A DNA stretch of 64,000 nucleotides, taken from NCBI RefSeq assembly GCF_038502225.1, contig NW_027196405.1, positions 28,831 to 92,830 on the forward strand, in the 5' to 3' direction. The DNA comes from Cherax quadricarinatus (Eukaryota; Arthropoda; Malacostraca; Decapoda; Parastacidae). Shown here piece by piece: positions 22,623-31,529 of the stretch (position 1 is the stretch's first letter; each line of letters opens with the position of its first letter). The notes under the pieces are model-generated. The model ran no database searches. It was given only the letters and a program-made list of their open reading frames with translations, and had not been told where the DNA came from. A program made the position numbers and the translations under genes.

Positions 22623-24434
22623 GGATGGGGGTTTGGGGATTACATATGAGAAGAGGGAAGTAGGGGGTCACAGTGGGGTCGCCTCCTGGGGGGGTGAGAG
22701 TGAGGTGTATGTGGGTATAGACGGTGTAGATGTGTGGCATAAGTGTATGTAGCATGCAAGTGGGTACAGAAAGCAAAGGTGATGAAATCAAGTAATTATG
22801 TTGTAACATATGGAGAATTCTGTGATTGATGTGTCAGGGTCGTCATGACCTTCTTAACATATTAAGTGTGAATGGTGTTAAGCTTATATGTGTAAGACCT
22901 TGTAGGAGCTTTTGGGTCTTTGTAGATTGTACATATATAGCCTTTATTGGGCATGTTTCACGTGCGATATTGGTATCGCACTTAGAGGTTAATTGTTGTT
23001 TTGTTATTTATGTTTGTGTTATGGAGTTTTATGCTAGGATATTCTCCTTTAAGGTCTGTTTGGTATACTGGGTCATTTCTTTCCCGCTTGGCCCTGATTA
23101 AGGGAGTTTGTAGTGAGTGTACTGACTTTCTTGTAGCATTATATAATGTGCTCCTCCTGTTGATCAATGTTGCAATGACTCATTAAAGTTTTGTAGTGGG
23201 GAACGTATGTATGTTTTAGAGAATTTTCCTGTATCTGGGAAGAGTATGTACTTGTGTTAACGGAATTATGATGTAGATGATGTAGGCCACTTGTTCATAT
23301 GTCTAATGTGAAGCTTGTGATTAACAGATATATTTTATAATGAACATTCTTTCTATTGAATTGAACCTTTGTCATTTGTCATAGTAATATTATGTAAACT
23401 ATATATTCCTAGGCTTGGTTTCAATGGAAGTTTATATACTTCATATTTTGGCCCTGGTACTGAGTGTTATCTGTACGTTATGTCATTGTTAGGTTTATAA
23501 TGAAATAGGCTCAAGTTTACACATTCTTTTTAATGTTATTTTCTTTTGAGAAATGTGTATCGTGTTTTGAGGTGTTAAGTTGTTGTTATTTATGAAGTGT
23601 GTTATGGCGGTTTATGTTAGGATAAACGCCTTTTTTATTTTGTTTGGTACATTGTGCTTGTCCTTCACACATTACCCTGACAAATGGGGTTTTGTCTCTT
23701 TACTTTATATAATGTGTTCATCCTGTGGAAGACGCTGATTAATATTTATTAAGTATAAGTGGAGGCTTAGGATTTTTTTTTTTTTTTTTTTCAATGATTA
23801 AAAAGGGATTGTAGTGAGGTACGTATGTATGTTTTTAGGCAATTTTTCTTGTATTGGGGGATAGTTTTGGGAAGATCATGTACTTGTTTTAATGAGATTA
23901 TGATGTAGGTCATTCCTCTTATTGACTAATGTGAAGGTTGTGAACCTTTGTCATGTGTCACAGTCATATTATGTTAACTACATAACTTTGTCATGTGTCA
24001 CAGTCATATTATGTTAACTACATAACTTTGTCATATGTCACAGTCATATTATGTTAACTACATAACTTTGTCATATGTCACAGTCATATTATGTTAACTA
24101 TATAAACCTGAAAGGTTTAGTTTCAATGGATGTTTATATAATTTCATTTATATTTGGCCCTGTTACTGTGTCACTTGTAAGTTATGTTTGTTAAGGTTTA
24201 TAATGAGGTTAGGGGTCGGATCACCCTTTTTTCTTTTTTCTTATTGTTAAGTATGTTATATGGAAATATTTGTGAGTGTATATGGGTGACGTCTTTTATG
24301 TCAGTTATAATGTGTTGTTATATTTTGTCAGTGTATGTTGTGTAGCATTGACAATCATACTGTACTTATTTTATATCTTTTTATTTTATGTTAAGCTGTA
24401 AAGTTTTTTAAATAAAATATAAAAAATAAAAAAA
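22623..24434 (+). other. Tx1-like 3' UTR with internal duplication and A-rich tail
   Basis: A T/G-rich noncoding 3' region ending in an A-rich tail. About 22985-23480 and 23580-24220 are diverged tandem copies. Shared words include ttgttgttatttatg/ttgttttgttatttatg, gtttggta, gtacgtatgtatgttttt/aacgtatgtatgtttta, atgtacttgt and ttatgatgtag. Inside the second copy a 40-bp unit is repeated four times. Confidence 0.75.
23944..24103. repeat. 40-bp repeat, four units, in the Tx1 3' UTR
   Basis: Direct copies, 40 bp apart, of aactttgtcatgtgtcacag followed by tcatattatgttaactacat. The last two have catatg for catgtg. The single-copy homologous position in the other half of the 3' UTR duplication (about 23370-23410) has a related sequence. 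Confidence 0.92.
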
Positions 24435-24462
24435 ATGAGTCATTCGTTTTCAACTCCTCTCC

Positions 24463-24692
24463 TGGCAAAATGCCACATATTACAGGGCTCCCACCCTTCT
24501 TCCTCATTATGCCTGTCGCTGGCAAAATTCCACATATTACAGGGCTCCCACCCTTCTTCCTCATTATGCCTGTCGATGGCAAAATGCCACATATTACAGG
24601 GCTCCCTCCCTTCTTCCTCATTATGCCTGTCACTGGCAAAATTCCACATATTACAGGGCTCCTACCCTTCTTCCTCATTATGCCTGTCGCTT
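24463..24692. repeat. 57-bp array, four units, directly after the Tx1 A-tail
   Basis: Unit starts are at 24464, 24521, 24578 and 24635, each beginning ggcaaaatgccacatattac or ggcaaaattccacatattac, and including ttcttcctcattatgcctgt. The unit is 19 codons long and free of stops in several frames on both strands, giving repetitive short open frames with no known domain. Confidence 0.9.
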
Positions 24693-24934
24693 ACCTATTC
24701 CTGCTAATTAGGTCCTCACTCCTATGTCTGCCAATATTCTTGCCTCCAGTACTGAGACAGGTAGCAAAATTGCTATGTTACCTCTCAGAATGTTGCCCAG
24801 ACAGGAAAACATACCTTCTGCTTCCTTTACCTATCTCTAAGACAAAAAGCCCTACCCATAAACTTAACCTGACTGTCACTTACTAAAAGTGTTCTTACCT
24901 TCACTGGTGGTATTCCTCATGACGTTCTCGATGG

Positions 24935-25690
24935 TCTACACTGGGCTGGTCTTAACTTGGATGGTCTTTGTTGGGGTGTCTAGAGTCGCCAGCTAACACT
25001 CGTCTGCCAGTGCTGAGAAGGAATTGCTGATCACAACAGCAGTCTCCTGGACCTTCCTTAGCTTTGTTGTGTCTGCTCCAAGCAGCTTCTAATCATTGGT
25101 CTCATCAGTGACATGACTGTTCTCGATCACATTTTTCTGTGATAATCCTTGCACATATCTTTCAGTTATTGAATCTGTCTTTTAGCTTCCATTAACTCTT
25201 CCTCAAGATAAAGATATAGCTGTTCTTAATCGAGGGAAGACATCATCACAATCTCAGGTAACTAAGAACAGAGAGCACACTAGTCACATCTTTACAGGAG
25301 CAAGTCCACATCACCGCTCATGTCCACGTTACCATTGAGTACGTCCACGTCACCAGTGATCAAGTCCAGGTTACCACTGAGGGAGTCCACGTCACCACTG
25401 TTTGCCATACAAATTGTTCTAGTTGTCATTAAATGGGATTGCAAGCTTTTTACAATACCTATCTAGCTAACAATTTACAACACTTGCCCTAGAGATCCAT
25501 TCACTGCACACTGCTACATAGAATCGGGACTTCTTCTTGACCTCAATTAATCTATAGCTGTCTTGTACTTATCTAGTAGCTCCTGTATCCTGCCCTTCCC
25601 AACATCGTTTCCACCAGCACTGATGCAGGTAATGGTCTTGTTCCTATTTCTTGATATAATATTAGTCTTCCTCAGTGAGGAAAAGTGAGA
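24935..25690 (-). pseudogene. Remnant of an SGNH/GDSL-domain retroelement ORF, rearranged
   Basis: Minus-strand translation gives TITCISAGGNDVGKGRIQEL followed by LDKYK (about 25640-25560), then, after a frame change, KKKSRFYVAVCSEWISRASV (about 25550-25490) and KKLAIPFNDN (about 25450). GGND is block III of SGNH hydrolases. The ISAGGND...ELL..Y...I and W(L/I)SRA..VN patterns are those of the esterase-like domain in ORF1 of some CR1/L2-type LINEs and related invertebrate retroelement proteins. Further along the same strand, at about 25220-25140, YLEEELMEAKRQIQ is coiled-coil-like. In such ORFs the coil normally precedes the SGNH part, so the order here suggests rearrangement or two fragments. 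This is not host coding sequence. Confidence 0.5.
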
Positions 25691-25786
25691 GTGAAAGATT
25701 GAAATTTGGAGGGTGAAAGAACGAATGCGAGAGAGTGAGTGTGAAAGTGTTCGAGATACATTGTGAGAGTGTGGGCACGCGCATGC

Positions 25787-26003
25787 AGCTATATACATGT
25801 ACTTGTAAACAGACTACACTATATACATGTACTTGTAAACAGACTACACTATATACATGTACTTGTAAACAGACTACACTATATACATGTACTTGTAAAC
25901 AGACTACACTATATACATGTACTTGTAAACAGACTACACTATATACATGTACTTGTAAACAGACTACACTATATACATGTACTTGTAAACAGACTACATT
26001 ATA
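25787..26003. repeat. 30-bp array, about 7 units
   Basis: The unit is ctatatacatgtacttgtaa plus acagactaca, exactly 30 bp, nearly perfect until the last degenerate copy. It is open in two + frames, because 30 is a multiple of three, with no recognisable protein. It lies about 180 bp upstream of the 3' splice site of the terminal exon. Confidence 0.95.
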
Positions 26004-26180
26004 GACGTGTAGTCTTCTTTTAGTTGTGATTAATTACTTCTCTTTTCAATTAAATCTAGTCAAATAAAAATAAGTATCACTCTTTATGTTTATACATTTC
26101 AAGTTTTCACTGTTTAGGTTGTATTAAATGTTGTAGAGGTTGCCTTTAATTAATATGTTACATTTTTAATTTTCCTACAG

Positions 26181-26406
26181 AATTGTATGGCTGAGAAGTT
26201 CTCAACTTATAGGTTTTCCCACCACCAAATGTGCTTTTGCAAATTTGAGGAATGAAGAACTGAAGCCACTTGGTATGGTGAAGGTGGGCGGTGTTATGGT
26301 GGTGTGGGCGGTGGGCGTTGTGCTAGCAAGCATCATCTTTCTCACTGAGATATTATACTTCAAGAATCACCTGTGTTGTACTAGCAAGCATCATCTTTCT
26401 CACTGA
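26181..26406 (+). CDS. Ionotropic receptor-like gene, terminal exon (end of S2 + M4)
   Basis: The acceptor ttttaattttcctacag ends at 26180. The first base completes the split Glu codon, then 74 codons run to TGA at 26404-26406. Residues 1-36 finish S2 (IVWLRSSQLIGF and NLRNEELKPLGMV). Then comes a single hydrophobic helix, GGVMVVWAVGVVLASIIFL, followed by TEILYFK. The arrangement 'LKPL..........hydrophobic helix, E' is the S2-to-M4 transition of ionotropic glutamate receptors and IRs. M4 anchors the subunit in the membrane next to the pore helices. The second half of M4 (from 26317) is unit 1 of the 58-bp array, and the last 13 codons (NHLCCTSKHHLSH) and the stop lie in unit 2. The C-terminus is therefore defined by the array and may differ from the ancestral tail. 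No polyadenylation site is identified. Confidence 0.78.
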
Positions 26407-27998
26407 GATATTATACTTCAAGAATCACCTGTGTTGTGCTAGCAAGCATCATCTTTCTCACTGAGATATTATACTTCAAGAATCACCTGTGTTGTACTAG
26501 CAAGCATCATCTTTCTCACTGAGATATTATACTTCAAGAATCACCTGTGTTGTACTAGCAAGCATCATCTTTCTCACTGAGATATTATACTTCAAGAATC
26601 GTCTGTGTTGTGCTAGCAAGCATCATCTTTCTCACTGAGATATTATACTTCAAGACTCACCTGTGTTGTACTAGCAAGCATCATCTTTCTCAATGAGATA
26701 TTATACTTCAAGACTCACCTGTGTTGTACTAGCAAGCATCATCTTTCTCACTGAGATATTATACTTCAAGACTCACCTGTGTTGTACTAGCAAGCATCAT
26801 CTTTCTCACTGAGATATTATACTTCAAGACTCACCTGTGTTGTACTAGCAAGCATCATCTTTCTCACTGAGATATTATACTTCACGACTCACCCGTGTTG
26901 TACTAGCAAGCATCATCTTTCTCACTGAGATATTATACTTCAAGACTCACCTGTGTTGTGCTAGCAAGCATCATCTTTCTCACTGAGATATTATACTTCA
27001 AGACTCACCTGTGTTGTGCTAGCAAGCATCATCTTTCTCACTGAGATATTATACTTCAAGACCCACCTGTGTTGTACTAGCAAGCATCATCTTTCTCACT
27101 GAGATATTATACTTCAAGACCCACCTGTGTTGTACTAGCAAGCATCATCTTTCTCACTGAGATGTTATACTTCAAGACTCACCTGTGTTGTACTAGCAAG
27201 CATCATCTTTCTCACTGAGATATTATACTTCAAGACTCACCTGTGTTGTACTAGCAAGCATCATCTTTCTCACTGAGATATTATACTTCAAGACTCACCT
27301 GTGTTGTACTAGCAAGCATCATCTTTCTCACTGAGATGTTATACTTCAAGACTCACCTGTGTTGTACTAGCAAGCATCATCTTTCTCACTGAGATGTTAT
27401 ACTTCAAGACTCACCTGTGTTGTACTAGCAAGCATCATCTTTCTCACTGAGATATTATACTTCAAGACTCACCTGTGTTGTACTAGCAAGCATCATCTTT
27501 CTCACTGAGATATTATACTTCAAGACTCACCTGTGTTGTACTAGCAAGCATCATCTTTCTCACTGAGATGTTATACTTCAAGACTCACCTGTGTTGTACT
27601 AGCAAGCATCATCTTTCTCACTGAGATGTTATACTTCAAGACTCACCTGTGTTGTACTAGCAAGCATCATCTTTCTCACTGAGATATTATACTTCAAGAC
27701 TCACCTGTGTTGTACTAGCAAGCATCATCTTTCTCACTGAGATATTATACTTCAAGACTCACCTGTGTTGTACTAGCAAGCATCATCTTTCTCACTGAGA
27801 TATTATACTTCAAGACTCACCTGTGTTGTACTAGCAAGCATCATCTTTCTCACTGAGATGTTATACTTCAAGACTCACCTGTGTTGTACTAGCAAGCATC
27901 ATCTTTCTCACTGAGATATTATACTTCAAGACTCACCTGTGTTGTACCAGCAAGCATCATCTTTCTCACTGAGATGTTATACTTCAAGACTCACCTGT
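26317..27998 (+). repeat. 58-bp array block 1, 29 units, seeded from M4-coding sequence
   Basis: The unit begins gttgtactagcaagcatcat and includes ctttctcactgagatattat and acttcaagactcacctgt. First and last unit starts (26317, 27941) are exactly 28 x 58 bp apart. Unit 1 is the coding sequence of VVLASIIFLTEILYFK in the IR exon. The early units keep the exon's caagaatcacc and later ones have caagactcacc, consistent with growth away from the exon. Because 58 is not a multiple of three, the copies are out of frame with each other and cannot give a repeated helix protein. Confidence 0.95.
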
Positions 27999-28373
27999 CA
28001 TTGTTATAATGTCATTGCCTGGTCTAGTAGACCAGGCAATGACATTATAACATAAACAAGTAGCACTTCAACTGTAGAATTAGCCCATGGTAGGCAAGTC
28101 TTACTCGCATCTACTCACAAGAGCATTATTTATGATGCATATTAACTTTCATTGCTATGTACTTTTGAAACCCAACTTTGGAAAACTGGAAATCTGTCTT
28201 ATCTGTTTATTTAAAAAGTATATACGAAATATAGTCTGAAAGATTAAACCTGTTTCATTGTTTCTCAGAATTGTTCTTAAAAATCTGTCTTGTATTAATA
28301 CTGGCAGAATTACCCACAATATGTTAAGTAAAAGGACACAACTGTAACTAATGTGACATTTTATTGTGGCTAG
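27999..28373. mobile_element. 375-bp insert with 51-bp palindrome, copy 1 (Penelope-like terminal fragment)
   Basis: The insert interrupts the 58-bp array. It begins with a perfect palindrome, then gcacttcaactgtagaatta, and ends with gtgacattttattgtggc. A second copy at 29954-30330 is almost identical and continues into Penelope-like sequence, so I read this as a terminal (pLTR-like) fragment truncated at tgtggc. Just after it, ctagtacaac is the inverse complement of the gttgtactag that opens each 58-bp unit, a tiny inverted junction. Confidence 0.6.
28002..28052. repeat. 51-bp perfect palindrome, copy 1
   Basis: Two 25-base arms (the left starts tgttataatgtcattgcc, the right ends ggcaatgacattataaca) are separated by a single g. 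It would form a near-perfect hairpin or cruciform. An identical palindrome lies 1955 bp downstream. Confidence 0.97.
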
Positions 28374-28379
28374 TACAAC

Positions 28380-29953
28380 CCACCTGTGTTGTACTAGCAA
28401 GCATCATCTTTCTTACTGAGATATTATACTTCAAGACTCACCTGTGTTGTACTAGCAAGCATCATCTTTCTCACTGAGATATTATACTTCAAGACTCACC
28501 TGTGTTGTACTAGCAAGCATCATCTTTCTCACTGAGATATTATACTTCAAGACTCACCTGTGTTGTACTAGCAAGCATCATCTTTCTCACTGAGATATTA
28601 TACTTCAAGACTCACCTGTGTTGTACTAGCAAGCATCATCTTTCTCACTGAGATATTATACTTCAAGACTCACCTGTGTTGTACTAGCAAGCATCATCTT
28701 TCTCACTGAGATATTATACTTCAAGACTCACCTGTGTTGTACTAGCAAGCATCATCTTTCTTACTGAGATATTATACTTCAAGACTCACCTGTGTTGTAC
28801 TAGCAAGCATCATCTTTCTCACTGAGATATTATACTTCAAGACTCACCTGTGTTGTACTAGCAAGCATCATCTTTCTTACTGAGATGTTATACTTCAAGA
28901 CTCACCTGTGTTGTACTAGCAAGCATTATCTTTCTCACTGAGATATTATACTTCAAGACTCACCTGTGTTGTACTAGCAAGCATCATCTTTCTCACTGAG
29001 ATATTATACTTCAAGACTCACCTGTGTTGTACTAGCAAGCATCATCTTTCTCACTGAGATATTATACTTCAAGACTCACCTGTGTTGTACTAGCAAGCAT
29101 CATCTTTCTCACTGAGATATTATACTTCAAGACTCACCTGTGTTGTACTAGCAAGCATCATCTTTCTCACTGAGATATTATACTTCAAGACTCACCTGTG
29201 TTGTACTAGCAAGCATCATCTTTCTCACTGAGATATTATACTTCAAGACTCACCTGTGTTGTGCTAGCAAGCATCATCTTTCTTACTGAGATATTATACT
29301 TCAAGACTCACCTGTGTTGTGCTAGCAAGCATCATCTTTCTTACTGAGATATTATACTTCAAGACCCACCTGTGTTGTACTAGCAAGCATCATCTTTCTT
29401 ACTGAGATATTATACTTCAAGACTCACCTGTGTTGTACTAGCAAGCATCATCTTTCTTACTGAGATATTATACTTCAAGACCCACCTGTGTTGTACTAGC
29501 AAGCATCATCTTTCTTACTGAGATATTATACTTCAAGACCCACCTGTGTTGTACTAGCAAGCATCATCTTTCTCACTGAGATATTATACTTCAAGACTCA
29601 CCTGTGTTGTGCTAGCAAGCATCATCTTTCTTACTGAGATATTATACTTCACGACTCACCCGTGTTGTGCTAGCAAGCATCATCTTTCTTACTGAGATAT
29701 TATACTTCAAGACTCACCTGTGTTGTGCTAGCAAGCATCATCTTTCTCACTGAGATATTATACTTCAAGACTCACCTGTGTTGTGCTAGCAAGCATCATC
29801 TTTCTTACTGAGATATTATACTTCAAGACCCACCTGTGTTGTGCTAGCAAGCATCATCTTTCTCACTGAGATATTATACTTCAAGACTCACCTGTGTTGT
29901 ACTAGCAAGCATCATCTTTCTCACTGAGATATTATACTTCAAGACTCACCTGT
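28380..29953 (+). repeat. 58-bp array block 2, 27 units
   Basis: The same unit as block 1. First and last unit starts (28388, 29896) are exactly 26 x 58 bp apart. It is enriched for the variants ctttcttactgag and gttgtgctagc, which are rare in block 1, so the two blocks have partly separate histories. It is flanked on both sides by copies of the 375-bp palindrome-bearing insert. Confidence 0.95.
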
Positions 29954-30330
29954 CATTGTTATAATGTCATTGCCTGGTCTAGTAGACCAGGCAATGACAT
30001 TATAACATAAACAAGTAGCACTTCAACTGTAGAATTAGCCCATGGTAGGCAAGTCTTACTCACATCTACTCACAAGAGCATTATTTATGATGCATATTAA
30101 CTTTCATTGCTATGTACTTTTGAAACCCAAACTTTGGAAAACTGGAAATCTGTCTTATCTGTTTATTTAAAAAGTAGATACAAAATATATTCTGAGAGAT
30201 CAAACCTGTTTCATTGTTTCTCAGAATTGTTCTTAAAAATCTGTCTTGTATTAATACTGGCAGAATTACCCACAATATGTTAAGTAAAAGGACACAACTG
30301 TAACTAATGTGACATTTTATTGTGGCAACG
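29954..30330. mobile_element. 375-bp insert with palindrome, copy 2, continuing into Penelope-like element
   Basis: This repeats the copy at 27999-28373, including the 51-bp palindrome, here at 29957-30007, with a handful of substitutions. It then runs on into sequence absent from copy 1 (aacgtttcgctctccaggag), which joins the Penelope-like region. The spacing of the two palindromes is 1955 bp. Confidence 0.65.
29957..30007. repeat. 51-bp perfect palindrome, copy 2
   Basis: The same 25 + 1 + 25 base palindrome as at 28002-28052. Confidence 0.97.
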
Positions 30331-31252
30331 TTTCGCTCTCCAGGAGCTTGATCAACCCGTTACTAACAATAAATAGACACAGCGGGTATATATAGACTTT
30401 GAGTGAAGTGTAGTACAAGTAGAGGTAGTAGCAGTAGTTATATATGTGGTGGAAAAGTCAGCTGGTACATAAGAAAGAAAGATTACAAAAGCTATGGCTT
30501 GAGTAGCATAAAAAATAGATTGGGCAAATGTATATGAATGGATTTGAGAAGGAATGTTTCAGTGTCCTTCCTCTATTATATAAGAACATAAGAAAGGAAG
30601 AACACTGCAGCAGGACTGTTGGCTCAAACTGGTCTGTCCTTGTATGTAGTAGCAATTATGTGATGGTAATTATGTGTATGGCGTATTCAGGAGGATTCTT
30701 GCTAAGACTTCAGAGATGATGAAGCTGACTTTGTTTTGTTTGTGTTAGAAATAGCGATTAATGCTGATTTAAGGCACCTGCATCTGCAGAAATTAGGTTC
30801 TTTGATCACTAATTAAGGGTCCCTGAATTTCATAAGATGACTGGCTTAATTTCGGTGTTGTACGCAGGCGTTGTTCAAGTTGTCGTTCCTACATGCAATA
30901 ATGTGTTCACTGAGGCGTGTTTCGAGGTTTCTTGCTGTTTCACCTACATATATCCTGTTACAGCCTCCACAAGGTATAGAGTAACTCCTGCATTGACTGG
31001 TTCATGGTGCTTGTATTTTGTCCTGGTTAGATCCTTTACTGAAGTGCTGCAGGCGATGGCGACTCTAGTGTTAGCTTGTGAAATGTTCAGTGCTACCTGG
31101 CTGTTAGGAAAAATTATAACTTTGTTAGGAGTGGTGTTGATGCGTGGAGAATTAATAATGTGAAGAGCTCTTTTCTTGCAATCTTTGATGAAAAAAGGAG
31201 GGAAAATGTAAATCAGTGAAGGTTTAGTGTAAGTATGTATATTCCTCTTCAA
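30331..31252 (-). mobile_element. Penelope-like retroelement fragment (GIY-YIG endonuclease), antisense
   Basis: Minus-strand translation at about 30988-30846 gives YSIPCGGCNRIYVGETARNL, then ETRLSEH and ACRNDNLNNACVQHRN, ending at an in-frame TAA. This is a clear GIY-YIG endonuclease domain of Penelope-like elements. Its upstream linker lies in another frame at about 31163-30960 (INTTPNKVIIFPNSQVALNI and KYKHHEPVNAG). A continuation around 30830-30720 reads KLVIKEPNF. The RT domain is absent and frames are broken, so it is a dead fragment. Downstream on the same strand are aagaaaggaagaacactgca-type sequence near 30590 and, at 30354-30331, a TTGATCA-stem-GAAA word resembling a degenerate hammerhead core. 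Confidence 0.75.
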
Positions 31253-31292
31253 GATGTGTTCAGTCCATCAAGTTTGATGGACTGAACACATC
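31253..31292. repeat. 40-bp inverted repeat (hairpin)
   Basis: Two 19-base arms (gatgtgttcagtccatcaa and its exact complement) with a 2-base loop. It marks the meeting point of the antisense Penelope-like fragment on the left and a sense-oriented Penelope-like end on the right, as if two element ends were joined head to head. Confidence 0.95.
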
Positions 31293-31440
31293 GACTCCAG
31301 GCTGAGGGACTGATTACCTCAAACTCCTCCTCTCCTTACGCCTTTCTACTTTGTATTGGACTGATGAAGCCACTGTGTGGCGAAATGTTTCCTGAATAAA
31401 GATTCCCATTTGTTGCATAAGTGTCTCAATCTTCAACTGT
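31293..31440 (+). mobile_element. Penelope-like 3' end (sense orientation) with hammerhead-like core
   Basis: A short segment reading from the hairpin through actccaggctgagggactga to gcgaaatgtttcctgaataa and a following gattcccatttg. I recognise this type of sequence as a recurring element end in arthropod genomes, probably Penelope-like, but that is from memory and unchecked. It carries the CTGATGA/GAAA core at 31361-31385. Confidence 0.5.
31361..31385 (+). ncRNA. Hammerhead-ribozyme-like core
   Basis: CTGATGA (31361-31367) is followed by a 4-bp stem, GCCA/TGGC, with a 5-base loop (stem II position) and GAAA (31382-31385). This is the conserved half of a hammerhead ribozyme. Penelope-like elements are known to carry hammerhead motifs in their terminal repeats. 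I could not identify a convincing stem III and cleavage site, so activity is uncertain. Confidence 0.4.
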
Positions 31441-31529
31441 TGAACCAGCGATCCAGTTTACACTAGAAGAATGCTTGATAAAAGTACTGAATATTAGCGA
31501 AGATGTGGCTTATATACGGCAGTGGTGAG
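31441..31529. other. Short spacer with no recognised feature
   Basis: Plain sequence between the Penelope-like end and the GGTGTCACCAG minisatellite. Confidence 0.5.

Larger units (their letters stand above)
17780..24434 (+). mobile_element. Tx1-like (L1-group) non-LTR retrotransposon, decayed
   Basis: A long LINE in the same orientation as the host gene. It has an ORF1 with an RRM-like region and a CCHC knuckle, an ORF2 endonuclease, an ORF2 reverse transcriptase with Tx1-type sequence (GIDGLPAEFYLQHW, RAISLLCADYKLSAKVL), a C-terminal Cys/His region, a long 3' UTR and an A-rich tail (aaataaaatataaaaaataa and following A-run to 24434). Many frameshifts and stops make it non-autonomous. Two further 3' ends of the same family lie at 42676-44066 and 62653-64000, both antisense. 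The 5' limit is uncertain. A frame starting with ATG at 17785, in phase with ORF1, suggests it reaches at least there. No clear target-site duplication was found. Confidence 0.85.
6243..26180 (+). other. 19.9-kb intron of the IR-like gene, packed with repeats
   Basis: The intron is inferred from the donor GTAAGT at 6243 and the acceptor ttttaattttcctacag ending at 26180, with matching phase (GA + A = Glu). It holds, in order, the 81-bp array, 24-, 32- and 25-bp arrays, about 0.7 kb of plain sequence, a decayed Tx1-like LINE, a 57-bp array, an SGNH-ORF remnant and a 30-bp array. Very little of it is unique sequence. Confidence 0.7.

Noticed and set aside
24391..24886. Repetitive ORFs on both strands at the 57-bp array
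   Set aside because: The unit is 19 codons and open on both strands. No domain, and it directly follows a LINE A-tail.
25735..26023. Small Cys-rich peptide (YTCTCKQTTL repeats)
   Set aside because: It is the 30-bp array read in frame. Another frame gives HVLVNRLHYI repeats. No signal peptide or splice context.
28155..28400. Small antisense ORF in the 375-bp insert (also 30081-30275)
   Set aside because: It lies in the duplicated palindrome-bearing insert. The two copies differ in frame ends and there is no recognisable motif.
30837..31163. Plus-strand 108-codon hydrophobic ORF
   Set aside because: It is the complement of the Penelope-like GIY-YIG region, whose antisense reading has a clear domain.
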